In this document: positions 44,118-57,400 of the stretch, in pieces
How the letters are laid out: every line of letters starts with the position of its first letter
Position numbering within the stretch: position 1 is the first letter of the stretch
NCBI RefSeq assembly: GCF_035083965.1
Contig: NC_089725.1
Coordinates: 25,181,925 to 25,245,924, forward strand
Length of the DNA stretch: 64,000 nt
From: Branchiostoma lanceolatum
Lineage: Eukaryota > Chordata > Leptocardii > Amphioxiformes > Branchiostomatidae
Reading direction: 5' to 3'
Notes under the pieces: model-generated
What the model was told of the DNA's origin: nothing
Databases searched by the model: none
What the model saw: only the letters and a program-made list of their open reading frames with translations
Program-made: the position numbers and the translations under genes

Positions 44118-47100
44118 ATGGAGGAGAGAGGGGAACAGTTCTTCGCGGACCTGCAGACGTTGGACCTGACCGTCGACCTGCAGGAGGGGATCGGCACGGC
44201 GCCCATGTCTCTGAACCCCGACCACGAGCACCACGAGTACGGGGGATTCGCGCCATTTTCCTACTCCATGGAGAAGGTCGACCACGGCGTCGATTTCGAT
44301 GATCAGTACAGCACCATGGCCTCGCAGTTCGGCACCTACCGACACTGCGAGGTGGAGACGGCCCCGTCGTTAGAAGACAGGCTGGCCGCGCTGGATGAGA
44401 GGGTAGTCCAGGGTGGGGAATGGACATCCGTACGGCCACTCATGGGACGGTCTGACGCAATGGAAAGGTTAGGCGTAAAACTTTTGAAAGCTTTCCACAT
44501 AGGTATTTTTATCTTCTTGAGTTGTATCATTTTTTTCATTTGTTAAATTCTTATTACGTTTGAATTTCACCGCAATAATGCTGTTAGATAGAAATAGGAA
44601 ACGCTTAGGTCATATTCAACGGACTATCTATCTGTGGTACAAAAGTTGATGTTGCCACACTCATCTAATGACAAAAGTGACGATATCATTACCAAGTCAC
44701 ACCAACCGTTTCGTGAAAACGATAATTTAGTCGAATTTCATTCGTAGCCTCCGTTGCAGACTCCTTCCGGCTGTTTTCTTTTTTAAGGTAGCGTTTTCTT
44801 ATTACATTTTTTCCATATTGCTGGCCGGCAATAAAGTTGTCTCCAATGGAGGCTATGTCATTCGGTGCAATAAATAAGATGTCAAACCTATGGATTCATT
44901 CACTCTAGCAGTCTTAACCATTACACTTTGATATTCATTTACTAGTTTTGATTTCCATGTGTTCCCCCAGTCCTGAGGAGGACCCAGAGACGGGCTCACC
45001 CAAGCATCAGAGACTGGCGGCAAACATCCGGGAGCGACGGCGCATGCTCAGCATCAACTCTGCCTTCGAAGAGTTACGTCATCACGTCCCAACGTTTCCG
45101 TATGAGAAAAGACTATCTAAGGTGGGGACCGAATCACGTATTAAGGACATTATGATTTTCCTTGTCCTCTGTAGTTTTGAACTGAAGACTGCAACATTAA
45201 TGGATATCTAAATCGTAAAATGGTCTCGTCGACGATTTTGATTAAATTTTGATTAAAATTATCAATGAAAGTAATTTATATAGAGAGCAGACCAAAAACG
45301 CAGTTCTTAACTTCGTACTCATTGTTTGAATCAAACATTATATGACCTGAATGGTAAGTGAAATACAGCTTATAAAAGTGGTAGTTTGCTGTCCAAGCGC
45401 TGACACAGTGGTGTATATTAGTGACAGCGAGACCGCAAAGGCCCGGTTATGATTTGTCAAGTAGGTTATATACCTCCTTGGATTTGTGGTGATAATAGAC
45501 CGATCCCAAAGCCACGCCCCCTGTTCGATTTCGAACACCTCCGTCAGAAACAGGGTTTGACGGACCAAACATGGCCGCCGCGGCTACGTTAAAAATAATG
45601 CCACTGACTTCGGTTTAGCTTTTGTGACACTGAAACCCTTTCAAAGCGGGCCAAATAAGAATGCTATGTCTTCTTTGCTGAAGGCTGTATCCACCAGGTA
45701 GAGTTGTCTAAGGAGGGGGTAGATGTACTTGCAGTGAGAGCGTAATGTTTTCGGTCAATGTTAAAGCGGTATGCGCCGCATAGTTTTCCCTTGTCGGTGG
45801 GCATCAGCGCCCAGTTTCTGACAAGCAGTCGATGCACGTGTAAAACAGGGTTCATATATCTGTGACAGGGCTCCCACTGTATTGACTGCATGTATAACAG
45901 CTGCATGGTATTTAGTAACTAAGAATTAAAATGCATCCTTTCACTTCCCTGTTCATTTTCAAGTTAACCAGTTTCACACACCAGTAACTGAAGAGACGAA
46001 ACTCTTTGTAGTAGTCAGCATGTGGCACAAGATTCCTCTCCTTGAGTGCCCGATCTATTTTCTTGTTAAATTCGTTTTTGTTCTGAGCATGCATTCAACC
46101 AATACAGTGCAAAACCTGTCCCAGATATACGTACCCTACTTTACACGTGCCATTTCTGCACCGCCAACACTGTTTTTGACGGAGGTGCTCTGAATAGAAC
46201 AGGGGGTTCTATGGGTCTTCTATTCGTTCGATATGGTGTACGACAGGATCGGTCTATTACAGTCTGGTGGCCTGGTAATGTCTTCTCTTATCAATAGCAA
46301 ATTGTTAAGAGCGAAATATTAGTCTAGCTCTAGAAATTTGAAATGCAGTGGGCTATACATTGAAGTAATGTAAGCCTTCGGCTTCGTTGCAGTCAGCCCG
46401 GTTTTCCGCAGGACGAAACCGAATTTTGCCACACTCCAAGCTCTGCAGTCTGCCATTGGTTGGGATTGTTTGCTTTGGTTAGAACTGAATATACTTACAC
46501 GTATACTATATCCACGCTAGATCGACACATTACGACTGGCCATCGCGTACATCGCGCTCCTGTCGGGGATTGTGCAGTCGGGCCTGGAGCCGTACGACTA
46601 CATCCAGCGATGTCTGGAGCGGGGGCACACGGACTCATTCACAGACGCCTGGATGACTAGTGGTGAGAGGACAATTCTTATTTCATCTTCTCATACTTGT
46701 CCTTAGTGCTTTACTGCCGTTTTAGGATCTTTCTATTCCATCCTGTTTTGAAACAATCATAAAGTGATGTGTCTGTACGTGGCGTTATTTCTAAACGCTG
46801 CAACTACCGCACATGTCGGCTTTCATTGATATTGAATTAAAATTATAACGATATTGCATGTGCCAGCTTAACAACATCGAGTTTCTTTCAAAATATATGT
46901 ACATACAACGCATCGAAACGTCCTTAAATGATCTCCATTTCCTCGGAGACCTATGTGATGGTTATTCAGCACCAAGGTCAGGTAGCCCGGAACGAGTTGG
47001 AATGTGCCCGCGATTTCGGTTAAACAATGTAATTAGATGTGTATTCTTCGTTGCTCACGTTCTTACATAGTGTTATATCAAATCTTCCAACGTTATCACA

Positions 47101-47473
47101 CATTGGCACAGAAAAAACATTTCATTGCAATATATGCTCCTCTCGTATGATACAGAGAGGTTGAAATTCTTCGGTGAAAATATGGTACAAGGCTGTACAC
47201 GTTCATTTCATGGGAACAAGCTATTATTGGTCGATGCAGTATCAAATAGACAGTCACTGATGATAACGTTATCAAACATCTGAAATCTGAGTCTGAAGAA
47301 TCGTGATCGAATGAATGCATGGATATTCCATAGACGTGGTGCGACTAGGGCATGAAGAGAACAGATTTTCCAGTACGTTTCCAGTTTCGAGTGTTTATAC
47401 CTCCACTGATGCCGTTTTGTTTCTTCCAATCTCAGATCTAACGGCGCGATTGTCCTGGATCAAGTGGGAATGA
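44118..47473 (+). CDS. Class A bHLH transcription factor, PTF1A/Fer family
   Basis: Four exons: 44118-44467, 44971-45121, 46521-46662, 47436-47473; 226 residues with phases closing exactly. The bHLH domain spans about residues 131-185: basic region [11 protein letters not shown], helix 1 [24 protein letters not shown], helix 2 [18 protein letters not shown]. The splice between KRLSK and IDTLRLAI is a position shared by PTF1A-type genes. The N-terminus is acidic and Tyr/His-rich. The last exon adds only 12 residues ([12 protein letters not shown]). Paired Trp near the C-terminus recalls the RBPJ-contacting Trp motifs known in PTF1A, but the match is short. Such factors bind E-boxes as heterodimers with E proteins and specify pancreatic and neural cell types. 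Whether it is the PTF1A, Fer2 or Fer3 orthologue needs a tree. Confidence 0.87.
45493..46259. mobile_element. TIR element with internal unknown ORFs in bHLH intron 2
   Basis: The ends are exact inverted copies: TAATAGACCGATCC at 45493-45506 and GGATCGGTCTATTA at 46246-46259. Imperfect inverted similarity continues inward for about 110 bp (CCCCCTGTTC, ACACCTCCGTCA, AAACAG). The middle carries two minus-strand ORFs (45912-46094, 60 codons; 45664-45906, 80 codons) that resemble no family I know. No transposase is seen, so it is non-autonomous. Confidence 0.65.
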
Positions 47474-50436
47474 CCGGATGGCCCAAGGGGAAAACAAGAA
47501 ATGAAGTGGGAAAATCGTCTGAAATTATCGTATCTAAGATAATGGTATATTAATATTGTAACACTGATTGTCTATGTAACTGTACATAGCCTGCATGTCA
47601 ACTATGAACATTGGATTTGTGATTTCGGTGTTTCTTGGGAAAAGATCCCGTCCAAACAGATGTACGGGAAAACAGCAAGGTGCGAATAATAGATTAAAGG
47701 TTCTGCCGCATGTAATCCGACTTCTCTTCAGTCCACACAAAGGTAAAGCCGAAGCACTTGAAGAGGATTTCTGTTGAAGTACAACTGCGTTCATCTATTA
47801 CACTATTGTTGCGTCTTTGTTCACGAAGTAGTATTTTTGCAGCCAATCAGAACAACAACATGTACAGTGACTATCGTCAAAAACTGTTCATTAAATCGAT
47901 GAGTGGAATAATCAATTGCTGTTGTGTGGTCCTTCTTTATGATTACCGACCATGCCCGTTTGGAAATAGATTCCCATCAGCGTTGACAATGCTTCAGATG
48001 AAACAGATGTCTTCCAAGTTGGTAGGTCGCTTAAAAACAGCATCGATACAGTTGAATCATTAGAATATTCACTACAAATGAAACCAGCTATGGCAAGGGG
48101 AAAAAAGAGTACAAAAATGGACAAGAGTTCCACGACCTCATATCTCCATGAACAATTCTATTCATGAAAATTACTTACACATTTGCATAACATATGCTTG
48201 GTCATAAACACCTTTATCTAACTTACACATGTTGCAATATTGACAGTCCTATAATTTTCCAATTAGATGAATTATGGTGTTTTTGCATTAATTATGCAAA
48301 TTATGGAGTTATTTGCATAATTGGTATCTGTTGATGCTCCACTTTCCATAAACTACATATGTTACATGTATTTGAGTCTGATAATGAAAAACCCTGCAAA
48401 TATAGATTTTCCTCATTAGCTATGCAAATTAAGCCCCTATTAGCATAATTTTGCACTTCATTGTTTTTATCTCTATCTAAGCTACCTGCATACCAAATAT
48501 CATGGAAATCCGTTGTTCCTTTGCTCAGTTATTCTCCTTAGAAAATTTTCACAAAAACGCCCCTGCAGTTCCAGAGGAAGCTGCTAGGGGGCCCAAACCT
48601 ACACCACTTCTTTATTACATCACAAGCTATCTGCCACCCAAAAATCAAAACCACAGCACGTCCAGGTCAAAAGATACAAAAATTGGAGTTCTGCTGCAGT
48701 ACCAAGGTCATATACCAGGTGGCCCAAAATTGACCTTGAACTTCGGCTTCACAGCACCTGCCCACATACCAAATATCATCGTAATCCATCAAAAGGTTCT
48801 TGAGTTATGCTGACTACAGTAGTGCGGAAACACAAACAGACAGACAGACAGACAAACACACACACAGACACACCCAAAACTATATCTCCATTTTTCATGG
48901 AGATAAATATCAATCCTGGTTCAATATGTTGTCTTTATCATGTTAAAATCTAAGTAAATCAATCTGTCTGAGTAGATGTCCCAGCTTCCTGGTTTTCTCT
49001 CTAAATCTTTTCTGCTAATTTCTGTGAGTAGCCTATAGACAAATTTGAACCATTCAAAGCAAGATACCAAAATCGAAGAAGCTTCAGGTGTATTGAAACA
49101 CAAGTAGACGTCTTGAGCCTTGTTGCCTTTATTCTTGTTTCATGGCAACACATTAATAACAGTAAAATAAACAATTGCATTCTCCAACATGATTTATAAT
49201 GTGTTGAAAATAGAAAAATGTGTTAAGGTATACAGAATTACACTGAAACAGCACTAGGGGTGAGGGTAAAGTACTCATTGTGTAGATATTGCAATATTGC
49301 ACGGATTTCTCCCAAATGAAAACTAAACACTGACAAAGGTGTCCTTGCAATTTCGTCCACTATTCTCTCTACGGTTACTAGCTACTATATGGCACAAACT
49401 TCTGGAATGGTCAGACACATACTTAATATGTATTGCCTCCAGCCCAACATTATTTGATATCTTAAGAACATCTTCAAGTATACACTGAACACACCTTTTT
49501 CAGGGACCTTACATGCAAATATACGACTGTTATATGCATGTCTTTACCTTCTATTGTGAATATGCTTGATTGGATGATAAAGGAATGTCTCCAGAATTAT
49601 ACTTTATTGCTGACTAAATCTTTCTTGCCCTCTCATCAAATAAAAGACATATCTATACATATGAAACCTCATAAAGTTGCCATCCTCTTATAAACAACCA
49701 GAATGTTCACAATCTTTAGAGATTACACATTGCACTTTTTGAGAATGTATCAGGGAATCATCTGCGCAAAACACATTCTATTATCCTTGTACTATACATG
49801 TATGTCTTTTTCAAATTTTTACTAGAGACAGAATACATATCTTACTTTCAAATTGTACAACATCTAAAATATCTATTAGGTCATTGCTAATACTACAGTT
49901 AATTGGTCAGCAGAGGGTCCTAACTAGGAAAAATTGGACAGAACTGTATTAATGTGGTCTATGGCAGGAGTTGGTAGGTTGGTTGCACGAGGTGGTTAGC
50001 CAGGCAGGTTCGACTAGAGATGATCAAGTTCAGAATCCAAATCTTTGTGAAGCTTGCATGGATAATACAGAATAATACCCAAATGTCTGAGTGGAGTTCC
50101 CGCAAACCTAAAACAATTTTTAGACATGTTACAAAGAATGATACATTGAATAATTAATCAAAATGGTGTTGTATGGTGATAGTTCTCAGATCACTATCCC
50201 AAACCTTCATTTCTATCATCCAATGTGTTTAAAACTTAACATTGTAATCTAGTAATCTAGTTATGAACCTCACAGCATAAATGGTAGTACATGTATAAGG
50301 TTGATATCAAAGACTTGCTATGACGTACCTTCCTCATCAAATACAGACAACAACACTCTATTTTCCTACAAATGTATTTGCTGCATACATGTACAGTGTA
50401 GACACTGAAGTCCTGGGTTTCTTAACTATTGATTAT
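47474..50436. other. Convergent intergenic region between bHLH gene and TARBP1
   Basis: About 3 kb without a supported gene. It contains one interspersed repeat (48120-48900) and otherwise AT-rich unique-looking DNA. Confidence 0.6.
48120..48900. repeat. Interspersed repeat copy
   Basis: It begins AGAGTTCCACGACCTCATAT and carries paired TTATGCAAATTA / TTTGCATAATT blocks. It continues through an open stretch (48502-48813) and ends in a CAGA/CACA tract and CCATTTTTCATGGAGATAAA. Same family and orientation as 12180-14110. Confidence 0.7.
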
Positions 50437-51434
50437 CTGTGCCCTGGTGTACTCCTAGATGAGCATGCCTGCCACCCTCCCCACTACAGCTCTAGTCTTT
50501 GACGATCTATACCCTGGTGTGCTCCCATATATGTATGCCTGCCACCCTCCCCCCTAAACAGCTCTAGTCTTTGATGTTCTGTTGCCTGGTGTACTCCAGG
50601 TTACACCCCTATGTTCCAACCCCCCTATGTTCTGACACCCCCTAACCCTAACCCCAACCCAAATGAATGTGGGAATATAGGACTATCCCCTTACTCCCAT
50701 ATAAGTATGGCAACCCCCCCTCCCCACCAGAGCTCTAGTCTTTGATGACCTGCTGCCTGGTGTACTCCCAGATGAGCAGTGCCCCCCCTCCCCACCAGAG
50801 CTCTAGTCTTTGATGACCTGCTGCCTGGTGTACTCCCAGATAAGCAGTGCCCCCCTCCCCACCACAGCTCTAGTCTTTGATGACCTGGTGTACTCCCAGA
50901 TGAGCAGTGCCCCCCTCCCCACCACAGCTCTAGTCTTTGATGACCTGGTGTACTCCCAGATGAGCAGTGCCCCCCTCCCCACCACAGCTCTAGTCTTTGA
51001 TGACCTGGTGTACTCCCAGATGAGCAGTGCCCCCCTCCCCACCACAGCTCTAGTCTTTGATGACCTGCTGCCTGGTGTGCTCCCAGATGAGCAGTGCCCC
51101 CCTCCCCACCACAGCTCTAGTCTTTGATGACCTGCTGCCTGGTGTACTCCCAGATGAGCAGTGCCCCCCTCCCCACCACAGCTCTAGTCTTTGATGACCT
51201 GCTGCCTGGTGTACTCCCAGATGAGCAGTGCCCCCCTCCCCACCACAGCTCTAGTCTTTGATGACCTGCTGCCTGGTGTACTCCCAGATGAGCAGTGCCC
51301 CCCTCCCCACCACAGCTCTAGTCTTTGATGACCTGCTGCCTGGTGTACTCCCAGATGAGCAGTGCCCCCCCCCCCCCCACCACAGCTCTAGTCTTTGATG
51401 ACCTGCTGCCTGGTGTACTCCCAGATGAGCAGTG
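50437..51434 (-). repeat. Minisatellite derived from the last TARBP1 exon
   Basis: TCTAGTCTTT, which contains the TARBP1 stop in reverse complement, recurs at 50491, 50563, 50734, 50802, 50869, 50929, 50989, 51049, 51116, 51183, 51250, 51317 and 51387. Periods are mostly 67 bp, with three of 60 bp (a 7-bp deletion). Each unit encodes, on the minus strand, [15 protein letters not shown] and the stop, followed by a C-rich spacer. The unit at 51387 is the true gene end. The others lie in the 3' UTR or flank. The most distal units (50437-50730) are diverged. Confidence 0.93.
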
Positions 51435-54400
51435 CCCCGCTGACGTGCACGTTGAGGGATCTGCAGATGCCCTGCTGGGGGATCTCCACACACACGTCCA
51501 GCTGATGTATCAGCTCCACTGGGATGCCCTCCTTCTCATTCCTGTATATAAGGCACGACATTTATACATATATATATATCATCTTGCCTCAACACAATTT
51601 TGTTTAGTTTTCACTGCTACTTTCAAACACCTGAACCTATTTTTGCAACTAAAATGACTGAATGGGGTCAAAAATAACCCTGTTCGGGTGTTTGATGGTT
51701 AAGTAATAATAGCCTGACTAAGTTTAATGCTCTTAGCGGCCCGCCCCGACTAAATAGCTCCTGGCAGTGAGAGATTGTGTAACACAGGCTACTTAAATCT
51801 GAGAAAATAGATACACAATAAGGAGTTAAACAAGAGGTAGAAGTTGTTCAGTTTTTGCTATCTGTCTATTGTAAAGCCAATTGTTATCAACTACTTCAAC
51901 AGCATCAATAATGCTAACTTACAGTAAAAGTAATCTCTGGTGAAATAAACAGAAACACATTGATCTATGGTTGGCATGGGGAAAGAATAAAATAAAATTT
52001 ACGATTAAGTGACAAGAGATGAAATACATCAATTTGTTACAACTGATGCATTTGGAAATACTGTATGGATATATGTCTATACTGTACACAAAGAAATTGG
52101 CCAGGAGCTCATACATAACGAGGTCATACACCAGGGAGCCACAAATCAACCTTGACCCTTGTCTTAACAACATATTCCCACATACTGAATATTACTACAA
52201 TCCATCCAAAGCTTCTTGAGTTATCCTGACTACAAATATCCAGAAACACCTTACAGAATACACAGACACAGACACAGACACACCCAAAACAGTGCATGAG
52301 GAAATGATTAACTACCTACCCCAGCAGGAGAAGAGACTTGTCAGGGAAGGTGAACTCTGTCAGGTTCCTGCTGTCTGCTGTCTGCTCCACACCAATCAGG
52401 AAGTAGCCCTGCCTCCTCATCTCCTCCACATACTCAGGCAGCTCACCTGGTCGCACCTGAAGAACGGGTGGAGTTTGCATAATGCATCTAATTATGTGGA
52501 CTTACATGTGAAATACAATGTGCAAAACAGTGCAATCAGTCCATACCTGCTTTACCACTACAAAGACACAAATATTGTGTAAATCACTGTGGTTTTGTTT
52601 TTAAGGTAAACCACCTGAACACATTAATGATTAAAGCTGCAAGTTAACATCTCTTTCATTGAGAAGTCTTCCACATGTGCATCTATATGGCAAAGGCTCC
52701 ACCCATCTGCCTTGACCTATTCTAAAGACGTGCAGGCGGATATCAGAAACACCTGCACAACTACAGTTTTACCAGCACCAATGCTGTACATTTGGTTAAT
52801 CTTATAAAACCCACCTCCTGTATGTTGACCCAGCCCTGTGAAGACACACTCAGCTGCTGGAATGTCTTGTCCTCCACATACTTCATGCTGCCCAGCACCA
52901 GAGTCGACACTCCAAAGATCTCACAGGTTCGACACAGACCTAAAACATGGGTCATAATCATCATAACAAACCCTTGCTGTGTTACACTGTAGGAAGGATA
53001 GAAACATTGAAAAGGAAAAGCTTAAGTTGGAACCATGATTTTCCACATATTCAAGGTAACTGTCATTTTCAAAGTCCTTATGCATTCATCAATAAAGTTA
53101 TTCTATAAAGTTATTCATACAGTAACTGACTGAGGTACATTTAGTTGCATCTAGAGACTGTTCCTGGCTGATTTTTCGAGGCCATCGGGGAAAAAAAGCA
53201 CAGACACACACATAATCACACACACACAACTTGACTACTAGTACTCCTTTCAGAACATGCCTCATAGCATAAACACTTGTTTACACTATCTTACCACCAT
53301 TATGCATCATATATCTTCTATGTAAAGGTCTTGAATAAAACAACATAGCCCAAACCTGCAGCCCCAACAACAATCCACCGCTATAACAGATTTACCTCCC
53401 AGGTTTGTAGGCTTGTCGATGAGTGAGGCCACCACAACCAGGTGACCTTTGCGCACGACCTTGATGTGCATGTCGGCCATGTTGAGGTGGGGTTCCTCCA
53501 ACGTGTGTCTCCATGTGATGATTTTCTTCTGCACATTCCCCTCTGCAGGGGGCTCAGCCTGGCTCTCCTCCTGCTTGTTATCTATACAGGAAACATGATG
53601 TTTGTGATGAGCCATATCAACTGAGCAGTTCAAGGCAATAGATATTCCCAAAAGTTTACTATCAAATCACATTTTCAAAAGCAAATTGTTCTTTTTCGGC
53701 TATGTCAGCCAAGATATTCTATATACACTGTTTAGAAACCTTGATGCTCATTAGATAAAAAAATAGGTGTAGCAAAATATAAAAACATGGTTGTCAGCTG
53801 GAATAAGCATAGCATTATCATCCATGTATTGAAAATAATTACAATAGGTTAACGTTTATGTTAATGTTGATGTGATGAGGAATTTCAAAGGAAGAAACAA
53901 ATCATAGGATTTCTCTACTGCTTTCCATCTGTTGAACTAGTAGTTACTCATCAAAACCTTTATCATTAGAACTAATAGTAGCAAACTATTTGTTATGCTA
54001 TCTCTAAAATCAGACTCTAATATCATAAATTCATCATCTTCTACTCAATAGTAGAATACTGTAACCATAAATGTCATTATAAATGGTTGAAAAAGCCGAG
54101 TGTAGCACAGGTGGAATTGTTTATCACAACTATCACACCTCAGCAAAACAACCAATTATGAACAACAAAATGCCACTTGCAGCTGTCACTAGAATGTAAG
54201 GGTTTTCTTCCTGCCTTATGAACTTTCACATGTCAACCTCATTAGTATTCATTAAAATCTGTCAAGCACATATGGTTTTAACTGTCACTAACACTTCTTT
54301 TGTCAGTTCTATGACTGCAAATGCTTGAGGTAAAACAAATGACTCACAACACTGCATCACGCTTCATTGTGTAAAATAAATTGGATGGTACAGCAGAATT

Positions 54401-57400
54401 GATTTCACTTTTCTGTCAGTCTGTAAAACAGCTTGTCCCGTCAACAAAGTCTTCTTGAAGGACTGATAGGCTGCATTTTGTACAATCTAGCAAACAGCTT
54501 TTTTCTGCAGTACATTTAATGTTAACATGTCAATGAAGTTCTCTAATAAGGATCTGTTTGGGTCCATGCGTATGATAGAAGTAGCCTGTGTTTAGACTAT
54601 CTCTCACTGGCGGGGATTTAGGGTGCTGGTGGGACTGAATGAATGAATGGTTTATTGAAATTGAAAGAACATTGCAGCCCCAGACTGAATTGCATTGTTT
54701 CAAACAGACAACACGCCATTAAAAACTTTAAAAACTGTACAATTACGTATAACATCGTAAACTCAACATATATGTTGGGCTAATGATAAAAGCTACATTA
54801 CACAGCCCCACTGGACTACATAGTAATAAAAAAACTAGTAAATTGGAGACCAGAACAGTGCTGACCTAGCCTGTTCCATATTCCTGGACCTTTGATCTTC
54901 CACAGGGAGTACACACACTTCCGTAGGTCATCACGGGGGTTCCACAGGGGAAGGGGCTTGGACCTTTCGTCTTGCCATATTGCAGGAGGCGATTGGAGGA
55001 ATAAGTTGGGAGAAATCCACTCTGCATCAGTGATTCCAGACAGGTAGGGGAGTGAGTGGAATATGGTCTACATGGAAAATACATTAAGATGTTGCATCAG
55101 TAGATATCGCCTCATTTGCTTTGATTCAAACAATAACATCAAGAGTTTCACATCGGAAATAAAGCAAGTGGCTGAAGAAGAAACAAACCTCTACGCTGTA
55201 ATCCTGCCGAGGCCTAAAGTTGTAGATGTACCAGTTTTCAGTCAACTTCTTCCAGACCTTATTGGCTGTGCTATAAAGATAGACATGGAGACATGTTTGT
55301 TTGTTTGTTTGTTTGGTATTTTGTACGAAAAAAATGACAAGCATACAGATACATGATAGGTTTGTATCTATCTCCCAACCTTTTACAAAAATTTACATGA
55401 ACGTACACATTCAATATGCAAATGATAAGAAACAATTGTATATCATCATTACTAGACTTCAATTGTACAAATCTCAAACCTCATGCTTCCCTTCATGAAA
55501 GTTGTAGAAATTTCCAAGGTTCACACAAACCCAGATAATACCCACATGTTTTCCTTGGCATCCAGACATGGCCTGAGTAGGGAGTGTTTCTCCATCAGAC
55601 CAGTGAATCCCTGCTCCTGGCAGTAACGCCACATCCACTGCAGAGCTGACAGGGCAAACACTCTCACTGCGAAGTGAGGCACCAGCGCCCAGGGCATCAC
55701 AGCAGGGAAAGCCTTGTCAAAGAATGCCTCCTGGAAAAAATAACCTCAGATTGATATTCATGTTCTTTAAAGCTATGAATTCTGGCACAATACCAATGAT
55801 TCAAGGGTGGGATTGAAATAATTCCAAGAAAACACAATACAGGACTACTCCAATTTTATTTCTGTCCCACTCATTGTTTGGCAGCCAATGTTGTCAATTT
55901 TTGTTGTTATGTTTGTCATTTTGAGCTTTAAAAAATGCATTTTCATCAATGTCATGTCATACAGTTGAGATTTTTGGACGGATGGGGTGAAATTTCCATC
56001 CCCAGACAGGACAGACCCTGGAGACAGCTCTAACACAAACCTTCAATGATAGAACTCAATTTCACAAAAGTAAATTAGCTTTCTGAAAAGACCAATAATA
56101 TCTTTGTTACCTGTTCATCTTTGTCCTCCAACAGAAGGCCTAAGTGAGCTGTGATCTCCATCTGGGATGCCATGATTCCAATCCTCTTGTCTGAATCCTA
56201 ATAGGGAAGAATATCATTGACAAAGAACGGTAAATTCAGTAATTTGGGCGGGGATTTAATCTCACGAAAGAAGGTCTTTACGGTGTTTTAAATTTGCGGT
56301 GGAAACAATACTGCAGCAAAAAACCACATCTTTGTGGTGCCATAACTTCACAGTGGAAAGGCAATGTGAAAACATGTCATGTCAAGATTTACAGTTAGTG
56401 GTTTCGTATGTTCTCAAGTTCAGGAACAGTGAATCTTTAAGAAAAGCATCCCACTCACGTGTCTGAGTCCGTCCCACAGGTGCTGCTGCAGGCTGGGGTA
56501 CTTGTGTAGCAGCAGGAGCAGGCACCACTCCACCATGTACCGCACAGAGATCTGGTTCTCTGCAGCAAGGGTGTTGAACAGGTGGTCCACGTACTGACCT
56601 GCCAACGTCTGAGGGGGGGGAGAGATAACACATGGATCAGCCAACAGTGACCTTGGCCATATCTTCAAGTGTCCAAGTGGTACATTGATAAGAACTTATT
56701 CAAAATATGCTACAGAGATTGCATCAAGCCTTGTGCTCTGGGAACAAACAAAGGGCACAATATGCATGGTGAGGCCTAGAGTCACCTACTACATAGACAG
56801 CCTACAAAATCTATGACACAAATTTAATCTGTTGAATACCCGACGGCAGCCTACCTCTGAGATGTAAGGCATGATGATGAGCACCACTTGCCAAACCCTG
56901 TTCTTGTAGCGGTGAGGGTAGGCATTCAGGTGGTACCTGTGAACCTTCTGGGTCATCTCTTGGTCCTGTGGGCAGAGACAGTTAGGGGAATGGAAACACT
57001 ATAAATTCATTAAGTAAGCGGCTGAAACAATTCTGTATTACAGTAGCAATACAAAGGAAAGTTAAGGCATATTCCCGGGGTTATGATTTCACTGTAGAGA
57101 GGTTCACAGCAAAAAAATTGAAAATAAAACAATTCAAGATTTATAGTAAGACATGCTGGCATATTTACTCTGGACCGAATACATGGAACTTTTTCGATTT
57201 TTTAAATTTTAGATTTTACGTACGTTTTGTGGTACTGCTGAAAACCTGATGAAAATTTTATGTGCAGTTTCAATTTTTGTCCAAGAGCGACAGAGTGATT
57301 GAATTTTTGCCCTGAACAGCAAGTTTCTGATTGGGGACTACAAATGCTGTAGAGAGCCCTGCTCTCAATTAAAAATCAGGAAAATCATAACTACACACAT

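Noticed and set aside
50803..51493. Several repeated ORFs of 80-110 codons on both strands
   Set aside because: They are read-throughs of the TARBP1-derived minisatellite in various frames, not separate genes.
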